64,000 nucleotides of DNA, taken from NCBI GenBank assembly GCA_039619475.1, contig CM077115.1:40796944-40860943 (forward strand). The letters run 5' to 3'. Position 1 is the stretch's first letter. The number at the start of each line of letters is the position of its first letter. The DNA comes from Icerya purchasi (lineage: Eukaryota > Arthropoda > Insecta > Hemiptera > Monophlebidae). The notes beneath the pieces are model-generated. The model was not told the origin of the DNA. It did not search any database and worked only from the letters and a program-made list of their open reading frames with translations. Position numbers and translations under genes: made by a program. Positions 1 through 9,617 of this stretch are shown here, piece by piece.

Positions 1-359
1 TTTCTAATATGTTATGCAGTAAAAGCAGAAAATATAAAAAGTATTAAATGTGAAATATTTTTTCATGTAAATGACTGCAAGCAATATTTAATATAAAGTC
101 AGGAAGATTGCTAACATTCAGAAATGGTGGAATTGGCGCGTCTTTATATATACTAACAAAATCCATTATCAAAAAACTTAAACTGTCTAAAGCCCAAGAG
201 TATGACGGAATAAGCATAAGAGATACAATCATGCACTTAAAAATGTTAATTCCACTATAAACAAAAATGATTATTTACTTTTGGAAAAAAGAAATATTTC
301 CGCCAAAAAGCTAGAAATTGATATAGTAAAGCCAATTTTCCAAAGTGAAAATCGAAAAT

Positions 360-1061
360 AGTGTGAGAATTACAGACTAATTACATTAATCAGTTACAGC
401 AAAAGTAATTAAGCGATACATAAATAAATATTTGAAAAATTAATTAGTATATAATAATCAAGTTTTAGAAAGAGAATCAATGATAATACTATTAAGAACA
501 ATTATGTGGTATATTAATATAGGACTAGAAGTGGGTAATCAATTTTTGTTAGTTTTTTTAGATCTTACCAAGAGTTTTGACTTAATGGATCAAGAAATAT
601 TAATTCAGGATATGAGCAAAATGAGTGTAAATTAGAAGTCTTAAAATGGTTCAGTAGTTATGCAAGGGAGAGAAAATTTTTAATAAAGCGAAAACGAATA
701 TAGTAAGAAATCAATGAATTATGAAATAGAGCAAGGGGTGATATTGGCACCGATACTAGTTTTAATATATATTAATTCATTACATAAATATGTAAGGAAC
801 TATAAATCTGAAGCTTATGCAGATGATATTATATTGGTTGTTAAACATTCTAGCAAAGAAAATGCGGAAAATTTGCTACAAGAAGACCTAAATAATGTGT
901 GTAAATGGTCACATGACAAAAAATTACTAATTAATATCAAAACAAAAGAAGTACTATGCATAAAAACATTAAGCAGATTTAGGACATTTATTCCTAAAAT
1001 ATTACTATGTAATACAAGGTATCTATACAGTAAAGAAACATATAGTTGTAAAAATTTTTAA
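360..1061 (+). pseudogene. Decayed non-LTR reverse transcriptase fragment
   Basis: Translated pieces line up with the reverse-transcriptase core of non-LTR retrotransposons. There is an ENYRLITLIS-like block near 365, a FLDLTKSFDL block near 555 (the usual F-D-x-x-K-A-F-D motif), then GVILAPILVLIYIN near 735 and YADDI near 815, which is the catalytic Y/F-ADD box. Several stops and frame changes separate the blocks, so no functional enzyme remains. I cannot assign the clade. The A-rich stretch after 1061 may be the tail of the same copy but has no motif I recognise. Confidence 0.65.
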
Positions 1062-1833
1062 AATGTTAGTAATTTAAAATATCTCCTATTAATATTAAAT
1101 AAAGCTCAACATGGACGGACCAAACAAACTATTCCAACAGTATGCGTATTAAAATAATGCATCATATACAAAAACATAAAATTATATTTTAAAACACTAA
1201 TAATGTTTAAAATTAAAAATAACATTAAAATTTGGAAAGTGGTAAAAATAACAAAAACTAACAACTTGCAAAAAAAATGTTTAAAATTAGTGTTATCGCC
1301 CAATATTAATTTGCAGAACAAGAATAATAACTTCAAAAATTTTATTATGATAAATTACTGACAGCTGAAAGTGAAGATTGAAAATTAAGAACTATAAAAA
1401 AACGTACAGAATACTTGATATACATACATGATCTAGAGTGATTATTAATGAAATAGACAATACAGTAGAAGAAATATTAATAAAATTAATTGGAAATATA
1501 CCAAAGGAAATTCAAGATGGAAAAAACCTGAACATACAGAAAAATAATAAAAATTTAGTTGATATCGTGGAGCAAATATTAACAGAATTAACGACAAAAA
1601 GAGTTATAATAAAAAATCTCTTGCTTTTTTTGTTTTGTTTTATTCTTTACTTATTTATTTTTCATACTTTCTTTCATTTGTTGTTGTTTATAATACTACA
1701 TAGGTCGTTATAAAATGTTATATTAAGCTCAGATTTAGGTTCCCAGTAGCAAAATGGTTGAATTAGTGGCTAAAACAAAATGTTATATACTGTGGTTGTA
1801 ATTTATAACAACTTAAGATTATATTGTAATCAG
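1062..1833. other. A+T-rich stretch without a recognisable gene
   Basis: Short open frames here are low-complexity (N, K, I-rich) and carry no motif. It could be the eroded 3' part of the retroelement fragment to its left. Confidence 0.4.
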
Positions 1834-2850
1834 GACCGGATTATAGCCAAATACCGCTGTAGGCTCAGTAATTTCTACCGTTCTTGGAATAATTTATAAA
1901 TTAACTAATAAAAATTATAATCGAGTAACTGAAGTAAGAAAGGACATAGAAGTTAAAAATTAATTTTCAATTAAAAGTTAAAAAGGGTTTCAATTAAAAA
2001 ATTTCACACATTTTTAAAACATACTTAAATTTTATTATAATTCTATATATACATTATTCTTTCATGTGTTAATTAAAGTTTACATTTTTTACGATGCAAT
2101 TTTAAAGATGCAAATTCATTTATTATATCATCAAAGTTTAAATTCTGTTCTTCAATAAATAAAACAGATAGATCATTTAACTCTTTTGGTGGGACATGGT
2201 TAATCTAAAAAAATTTTTAATTCTTTTCATTGTGTTTATTCATCAGATTCTGTATTCAGAATAGTTTCAAAAGGTTATGGGCCCAACACGCTTCCCGCAG
2301 TGCCCCAGTGCCACACTATTTTGAGCACCTTTCATCGTTTGATACGACAAGAAATAATATAAATAATTCTTCGAAAAATCTTTTAACTTTTGTCGTATCA
2401 ATGAGATACCGCTACTATATTTGTGAATTTTCAGTTTTTCTTCCAGTCTTGTTTGACCTCTTATCATGCCGACCAGCCATTGTGCACACTTCAAGAATTT
2501 CTTTTAACTGCTAATATTATAAGCGTTTTGCCTAATAATAATGCACGTTCCGATTTACACTTCGTTAATTTTAAATTCATTTCTCGATTCCCCTGCTTAC
2601 ATGTCATTTGTTTCTATAATCATTTGAAAATTTTACCTAAATCAATATATTCCCATTTTAACTTTTCTGTACATTAATGCAAGTTAAAAAATGATTTTAT
2701 CACATTCCTCTCCTACCTTGCTATGACCAAAAACGCCATAATATATAACAATATTTTGGAAATCTTACATATTTTTCAAAAGAAAAAACATTTTAATCTC
2801 ATGTAAATTTGCCGCTGTGGGCTGTAGCCCATTTAAGTCCGTGGTTTAAA
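1834..2850 (-). mobile_element. Possible hAT transposon remnant
   Basis: On the minus strand, about 2090-2200 reads as an open stretch containing FIEEQNLNFDDIINEF and then ASLK. This resembles the extreme C-terminus of hAT transposases, where an L-S-I-E helix is followed by an F-D-D-I-I-x-x-F-A motif. The left edge begins CAGGACCGGATTATAGCC. The right edge near 2812-2848 ends in a partly complementary sequence, as expected of diverged hAT termini. I found no convincing 8-bp target duplication and the rest of the coding region is not readable. Old remnant; assignment tentative. Confidence 0.35.
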
Positions 2851-4135
2851 TCCATGATTGATCGTTATAGTAGTCTTTATATAAGATGTAATGTTAACAA
2901 ACCACAAACGAGCTTGTGTAGAATGGAACTCGTAATATTTTTTTTAAAAAAAGGTATTTTATGAAATATTAGAAAATAACTTACTAACTCTTATTTGTTT
3001 AAGATTAATACCTACAGTAATAAATACACTATGACAGTATGACATTTAGAAAAACGTTTAGTTAATTCATAGATAGTAATGATTAAATAAAAATTTTAAC
3101 TTTAATTGCTTGAATCCATTTTTGATATCAACTTGTATAAAATATTTTTAGTTTAACTAATGTGTTTGTGCAATTATAATAACTTCAGAAAAACTTTTTC
3201 CGTCATAACATTCACTTCATTGCGAATAAATTAAATATTTAAATATTGGTCTTCCGTTATGCATAAATGGAAAATAAGAAATATTCCATATTTACATAAT
3301 AATATACAATTATATCAGTGTTTTGTTTTTCCATTTTGAATAGTGTAAAACCGAATGAAATTATTCTAAGCAGATGTTCGTTCTAAAATTGAACTATATT
3401 TTATTATTGGTTTATTGTAAATGTAACTATATTTATTATAAACAATTAATATACCGATATATAACTGACAGCGATACAAGTATTGTGAAGCATATGAAAG
3501 CAAAATAATTCTAAAATTTGTAATTTTACTTGAATCGTTTTATAAAAATTTTGAGACAAAACATTATAAATCATTTTAAATGTTACAGTATACAAAATAT
3601 ATTAAACGTTTTGGAATTTTGTACTATAGTTTTAAAAATATGTTATAAAAATAAATATTTAAAAACAAAAAAAAAAAAAATAAAAAAAAGATGTACTTAG
3701 ATATAACACCTAGATAATATTATTATTACCTATAAATAAAAATAAAAAATGTTTATATTACTTAAAATGTGATTTACAAAAATTATTAATTTATTTGAAT
3801 TTAACATTTGATTCTAAATCTCATTGTAAATCGCGATTAGACGCTTTCTAAAATAGTCACACAAAAATAAAAAAATATTAAAAGTAATAATCAAATTTTG
3901 GTTTTATTATATTATAGAGAATAAAAAATATTTTTTGCAACATTTCAAACATTATTTAGAACTATTTTAAATTTATTTATGGTTTTTCTTTAATGTAATG
4001 CTGGCTCAATTTTGCTACTACAAATACCATAAAATTCGGGAGCAAAATTCCAGAACACTTCTGATATGTTTTAAGTTATTGTGTTTTAGACTATTGTTTA
4101 AAAACTTTTACGAATGTTGTAATTAAATTTTTTGA
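2851..4135. other. Intergenic A+T-rich DNA upstream of NAXE
   Basis: No coding motif or clear repeat was seen. It must contain the NAXE promoter and 5' leader, but no core promoter element is clear enough to mark. Confidence 0.4.
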
Positions 4136-4894
4136 ATGTTTACTGTCAGTACGTTCTTGAACAGTGTATATTCCAAATTTTTTATTTTAAATTTACATCG
4201 CAACATATACACTATGATTAAATATTTAAATCAATCGGAAGCAATTAATATCGACGAAGAATTATTTACTAGCTATAAATATAGTGTTAACCAGTTAATG
4301 GAATTAGCCGGGCTAAGTTGTGCCAGCGCTATAGTTGACTGTTGTCCGGATAATAAAAAGGTATTGGTTATGTGTGGACCGGGAAATAATGGTGGGGATG
4401 GTCTGGTTTGTGCTCGTCATCTAAAGTTATTCGGATTTCATCCGGACATATTTTATCCGAAACGAACAGATAAACCGTTATACAAGAATTTAGCTCATCA
4501 GGCCGAGGCTATGAATATACAGTTTGTGGATCTGCCTTCTATAGAAGAAATGAACACTAAATATGATCTAATTGTAGACGCTTTATTTGGATTCAGTTTT
4601 AAACCTCCTGTTCGTCCTGAATTTTCTGACGTAATAAAGAATTTGGAAAAAACAACAACTCGTATCGCTAGCGTAGATATACCTAGTGGTTGGAATGTGG
4701 AAACCGGTAATTCGTCTACAGGAGGAATCAATCCAGATATACTGATCTCGTTAACAGCTCCTAAATTATGCGCTCGTAATTTTCAGGGACGATTTCATTA
4801 TTTAGGTGGTAGATTTGTACCACCAGAGTTGGAGAAAAAATATGACTTACAATTGCCCGCATATCCTGGCATACAATGCTTTGTAAAATTGTAA
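4136..4894 (+). CDS. NAXE: NAD(P)H-hydrate epimerase (AIBP/YjeF_N family)
   Basis: Encodes 252 aa without an intron. The family epimerises the R form of hydrated NAD(P)H to the S form, so that the partner dehydratase (NAXD) can restore NAD(P)H. Visible landmarks are the start of the YjeF_N domain ([15 protein letters not shown], about residues 30-44), the nucleotide-binding loop GPGNNGGDG (81-89), DALFG (148-152) and the DIPSG block with Asp181. Residues 1-26 are hydrophobic and basic with no acidic residues, like a mitochondrial presequence. Met27 (base 4214) would give a cytosolic form beginning exactly where the conserved domain begins. Length fits the family once presequence variation is allowed. 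No AATAAA lies close downstream. A lone exon could mean an old retrocopy, but there is no poly(A) tract or flanking duplication and the frame is intact. Confidence 0.95.
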   Translation: MFTVSTFLNSVYSKFFILNLHRNIYTMIKYLNQSEAINIDEELFTSYKYSVNQLMELAGLSCASAIVDCCPDNKKVLVMCGPGNNGGDGLVCARHLKLFGFHPDIFYPKRTDKPLYKNLAHQAEAMNIQFVDLPSIEEMNTKYDLIVDALFGFSFKPPVRPEFSDVIKNLEKTTTRIASVDIPSGWNVETGNSSTGGINPDILISLTAPKLCARNFQGRFHYLGGRFVPPELEKKYDLQLPAYPGIQCFVKL

Positions 4895-6239
4895 CATATA
4901 GCAATTGTGATAATATTTAATTTTTACTTGGACTGAAAAAACCCGACTGTTTTTATCACTTTTATCTATTATTCGAAAATGTGTCGTAAAATGTATCTTT
5001 AATATACTTGTGAATAATTACCAGATGGTGTTTAAAAAAATTTTTAATTTTTTAATTTTATTCGTTTAATATCTTTATGAATTACTCAACATCGAATCAA
5101 GAATAAGTCAAAGGTTTTATTTATGTGTCATGTACGTAACGCATACAAAGGATAAATATAATTTTTAGCGCATTTTATTTAAAACTCAAATATGGAAAAG
5201 TAGAAAGAAAAAAAATCGTTCGTTTAAAAAGTTCTAAACATTTTTTCCTAGGTGTGTACTTCTTAAGCTATTTAATAAGTGTCATTATTTTTTAAAAAAC
5301 CTTTACTTTGTTAAAAATGTTTAAATACATAGTAATTTTATCCTCTTCTACAAACAACTAGCGATGGCGCTGTACTCACGCCGTCCTTTGTAGTAGAAGA
5401 AACATTTAACCGGGTCAAAAGAAGCATAAAGTAAATGAAATGTTTTTATTATAATGTGGCAACGATATTATGTTTTTCTACTTAAATATACGAATATATA
5501 TTTGGTTTTTACATTTAATATTGGATTTTGTTAACTATAGTATGAGTCCGAAACCTTGCCGGGAAAATTTCCAAAATTTCTAGAACGTCACTGTAAACAC
5601 CCTTAAGAGGAAAACCCATATTAGGAGGCTCTGATTTTTAAGCCTTTTTACAGGTTTTCTTGAGACGTATAAAATAATTCGAATTTATTCAAACACTGGA
5701 ATCATTTTATTCATATTTTTAAGTACACATATATAAAAAAAAATTCAAGCCGTTTCTAATGAATATGATCAAGTTACAAACTGTCGTCGTCGCTGCTGGT
5801 CATTCTCGAGTTCACAATTTTAATCTGAAAACAAAATAGTATATTCCATACAATATCAACATGTTTTCTAAGAATATGAACTGAATTACAATTGAAAACG
5901 TTGAAAATTAAATGTTTAAGAAGCATTTAAAAAAAAAAAAAATGTCAACTTTTACCATTGTTTGCAATTATTCTGCAATAAAAATCACATTTTAAATTTT
6001 ATTACTCCGAAATTTAGTTCATGTTTTCCGTAATTCGAGTAAGACTGATTTTATATGTTTCTTAGCGATCGATGATAGCTTTTTGAATTCAAATTCCCGC
6101 CAGCTGAAAAATGTCATTTTGAGAAAAACGCGTTAAAAAAAATTACGGAAAACTAGAAAATCAAAACAGTATATGATTAAAAAGTGCTTACTAGTTAATC
6201 AACAATTCCGGTACCATATCGTAATCCTTCCTCTTCTTC
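4895..6239. other. Intergenic DNA with small inverted repeats
   Basis: No gene seen. A short unit at about 5343-5402 is bounded by TCTTCTACAAA and its near inverse. Another inverted pair (GTTTTCCGTAATT near 6023 and AATTACGGAAAAC near 6140) brackets about 115 bp. Both look like scraps of transposons. An A tract of about 12 bases lies near 5930. Confidence 0.4.
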
Positions 6240-6339
6240 GTAGGCCTGATTTAACTTGCATTTTCTTTTTTGCCCTCCGAGCTTCCCTGGTCTCCAAGGC
6301 ATTACGATTGTTTTGCTAGTTCACGCGCTACTCAATCAT

Positions 6340-6970
6340 TTGTTGTGCATGATGAAGTTCCGCCGCTCACCTTTAATCTTCAACTCTTTCAATTACATAG
6401 AAAGTGCCAAATTCCTTTCACTGAATAAGCCAGTAGCTGAGAATGCGGCTACTTCGGCATTTTTTAATCTGCAATACAAATGTTTTGCAGCTAAGCGCCA
6501 AACTGTTGACTTAAAGCTTTCACTTACGTTGTCCGTGTGATCGTCTAAATATCTTGATAGTAATTCGTCCTTTGACAAATCTTCGTATATTGTATGAATT
6601 GCCTTTTGCATGTCACGATGCAATGGAATAGGGTGCGCTTCAGAGTCCGTACTCAGTACTTTAGTCTACTGCCATTTACACCAACTGTCTAATCCGGCCG
6701 GATAATTCTAGTTCTTACGATTTTCGGTGACGGATATGATGTGGTGATAAATGGCCATAAATAGTCCTTTTCATATCTTCAGCGCTGTTTATATTCTCCT
6801 TCGAATCGCTAAGCCCTAATTGCTGAGCTTTTTAACCAAAGCCTCTGTTAATTTTCCTTTTCCGCCAATTTTTCAACTTTTCTGATATTTAAAAGAGCGT
6901 TTACATTCTTTTTTGATCGGTCTTCGCAACTGTTAATTAATCACCCCCAAAGGATTTAAATTGAGAATAG
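6340..6970 (-). pseudogene. Decayed transposon-type protein remnant
   Basis: The minus strand from about 6690 down reads DSWCKWQ, one stop, and then an open frame of about 76 residues with AIHTIYEDLSKDELLSRYL and DNVSESFKSTVW. That layout (S-W-C-K-x-Q, then I-Y-x-D-L-x-x-D-x-L-L, then N-x-S-F-N/K-x-x-x-W) recalls repetitive uncharacterised insect proteins thought to come from DNA transposons. I recognise the pattern but cannot name the superfamily with confidence. Stops upstream make it non-functional. Confidence 0.45.
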
Positions 6971-7079
6971 CCGAAATGTATTGGAATTTCGCTCGAGCGC
7001 CGAACAGCCACTTTTATGTTCATTGTATCGTAACGAATCCATCCATTGGTATGCTCGATTTCGAGCGTCGTGACCCATT

Positions 7080-7379
7080 TTATTGCACTGCTGAAAGTTT
7101 GCGCCATACTTCACTGTTCTCGGTTTTGCGCATCAGTTCTTCGACTGTTGAGGCACCGGCTATTTTTTTTAGTTGGCCGATAAATCGCGTTGGTGGTCGA
7201 CCACCTCTTCGTCTCGAACCCTGTATTTTTCCCTGGATCGCCACATTTGCGGTACTATTGGCGGGAATCACATGCCCATAGAATTTTACCTTTCTCTTAT
7301 ATATATAGCATAGAAAGTATTCTTTGGGAATTTCACTTTGAAACTTTGGGAACATGTTATTTAATAGTTCTACAGTCAA
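7080..7379 (-). pseudogene. C-terminal fragment of a non-LTR reverse transcriptase
   Basis: An open 99-codon stretch contains RKVKFYGHVIPANSTANVA, then QGKIQGSRRRGGRPPTRF, then TVEELMRKTENSEVWRKLSA. This is the familiar end of arthropod non-LTR polyproteins (a K-x-x-x-F/Y-G-H-V, G-R-G-R-P-x-x-R-W, R-x-x-W-R type tail). The catalytic part of the enzyme is missing, so it is a 5'-truncated or broken copy. Confidence 0.7.
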
Positions 7380-7399
7380 TTTATATCATATGAAGCGCA

Positions 7400-7764
7400 T
7401 CATGAATACAGAGGTTTTTTTTTTATTTATATATATTTTTTACAGCAACACCTATATAATATATATTAATAACGTCATTCTTAGCTCGACCACCATCACT
7501 ATTTTCGTTCCAAAACGTTATATTTATTGTATATATAAGAAGACAAAGTATCGACAAAATGGAATGCTGCCCTGGTTAATTATGTTATTCTTACGTTTGA
7601 ATTAATAAGAAATGCCGCTACGTTCTAGCGTTGTGGAAGTAATGACAAACATTTCTATGCAAACCCCAAATTAAATTTATTAGTTTTGAATTATTTCTTG
7701 ATTACAATGAAAAAAAATTATCATGCGAAGAATATCATGGTTAATTTAAATCAACTCTTCTATA

Positions 7765-7799
<35 letters not shown>

Positions 7800-7935
7800 G
7801 ACGTCATTCTTAGCCCGATGCCCATTACTTTTTCTATCACAAAAATTTGTCCCAAAATGCGATATTAAATATTTATTTTTCTTTTTTTTTGTCGCGCAGT
7901 CAGAAAGAATGACGTTGTCAATTTTCCTTGTTCTA
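7400..7935. repeat. Two diverged direct repeats about 330 bp apart
   Basis: The motif ACGTCATTCTTAGC occurs near 7472 and again near 7801, each preceded by a T-rich/TA-rich run and followed by related sequence. This looks like a degraded tandem or twice-inserted repetitive element. It has no coding content. Confidence 0.4.
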
Positions 7936-8040
7936 TACGAAATACAGAACAGATAGAGCTAAGATTCTAGGGGTGTCCCCAGCCGGAGTCAACAGCCGGA
8001 GGGCCTGGCGAGGTACGGAGGACCGAGTTAAATATATGTA

Positions 8041-8737
8041 TACAAAGGGGGGTGGCCCAAAACTACTGTAACTACTCTCCGTACGGAGTATGGACGTTAT
8101 CTAGCGGCCAAAAAAACAAATGAAACATGAAGTTCATTCTTTTTGAAACAGCACAAGCGTTGAACGAACGTCAGCGAAGCAATATGAACCGAGATGCAGC
8201 AGTGTGAACGAAGTGTAGTTAGAGTTCGCATACAAACTATAATATACATATGGTGTATTGCGCTGTTATCAGCTGATAACATGGAAAGATGTCCAATTCG
8301 TTATTGTTCGAGATACACTACAGCCCAGATCTTGTACCATGCGATTTTTGGCTCTTCCCGACCGTAAAATGCATGCTGCGAGGCTTCAGACACGGGCGGA
8401 GATCGTGGGAGCTATCGAGGACGCGTGAAGGCCATTCCAGCAGAGAAATTCCGGGAAACGATTTTCAAAAATTGGCCCGAAAGGATGCGCAAGTGTATTG
8501 CGAAGAACGACGGATACTTCGAGAAGGAGCCTGCGGGTAAGAATTTTTTAGTCTGCATGCGAATTTTAACTACACTTCGTTTACAAAACTGTATCTTGGT
8601 TCGTATTCCTCCGCTGACACTCGTTCAACGCTTGTTCTGCTGTTAGAAAAAGAATGAACTTCATGTTTCACTCGTTTTTTTATCGCTAGATAACGCCCGT
8701 ACTTCGTACGTAAAGTAGTTTTGGCCCACTCTTTGTA
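8041..8737 (+). mobile_element. Mariner-family element with long terminal inverted repeats
   Basis: About 190-200 bp at each end are inverted copies of each other (roughly 8041-8238 and 8549-8737). The outer ends read TACAAAG...GGCCAAAACTACT in both orientations. Between them lies only the 3' end of a Tc1/mariner transposase on the plus strand: YSPDLVPCDFWLFP, which includes the last catalytic Asp of the D,D34D triad, then AIPAEKFRETIFKNWPER and RMRKCIAKNDGYFE. One frame change is needed near 8420. The rest of the transposase is deleted, so the copy is non-autonomous. It ends in TA as expected for this superfamily. Confidence 0.8.
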
Positions 8738-8755
8738 TATAATATATATATATAT

Positions 8756-8785
8756 GTAGAGAGAGAGAGAGAGAGAGAGAGAGAA
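8756..8785. repeat. (GA)n microsatellite
   Basis: About 14 GA units directly after a short TA run and next to the right end of the mariner-family element. Confidence 0.9.
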
Positions 8786-8929
8786 AGTTTTTAAATGATT
8801 AATCAGCACCGAGAAAATCCTTTAGGTCATTAGTCAGAGGGGATCAAATTTCAACAAATTTTTTACAGTTTATTAAAAGTTATATCTATCAAAAATTTTA
8901 TCAAGAGACTACAAACTCGCAGAAATCAA

Positions 8930-9470
8930 AAGAAGTTCGACAAAATAATATATCTAAGCTAAAGCTTATCTCTAGACAAAAGATCAGAAAAATTAATAAA
9001 AAATGGAATTTCACGAGGATTGAAAAAATGTTAGTCTTTGAAGTATATACTAAAGGAAAAAAATCAAAATAAAACAAAATCTAAAATAATTAATAGTTGT
9101 GTAGTACCTGTAATTACTTATGGTGCCTTATGTTGGATTCTTAGTCATAAATTGAATAATAGGCTAATAGTAACATGCAATACTATGATTCCTTCAACTG
9201 TAAAAACTTTAAAATCAACATAATTAAGCAAAAGAATTAATATAATGGTAAAAAGTATTCACGAATTAAGAAAGAAGTAGAAATAGACGGGACACAATGA
9301 AAACTAAACGATAGGTTGCGGTATTTAAATTGATGTCTAGGAAGTGAGAGAAAGAAGAGAAAGTAAATAGCGATATTTATTAAAAACAGACAATTCACTG
9401 AAGTGGCACAAGCCGGCTTGATTGGGATCGGTTAAAAGAATGTTATGTATTTATTTATTATACAATATAT
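8930..9470 (+). pseudogene. Non-LTR reverse transcriptase C-terminal debris
   Basis: A frame at about 9038-9220 contains KSKIINSCVVPVITYGALCW. This matches the K-x-x-x-x-N-S-x-V-x-P-V-x-x-Y-G-x-x-x-W motif found just after the reverse-transcriptase thumb in insect non-LTR elements. The frame stops soon after and the following bases to about 9470 are unreadable. Remnant only. Confidence 0.55.
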
Positions 9471-9617
9471 TGTAATGAGCAGTAGTAAAAAAAAGTAGTA
9501 TATTTTTATAAGTTCGCACAAATTTTTCGAACTAGAGATCCCGAATTTTCACTAGTATAAACATGCACGTGGACGGGGTATGTTTCAATATTGAGCTGAG
9601 CAATTATTCTTTTATAA

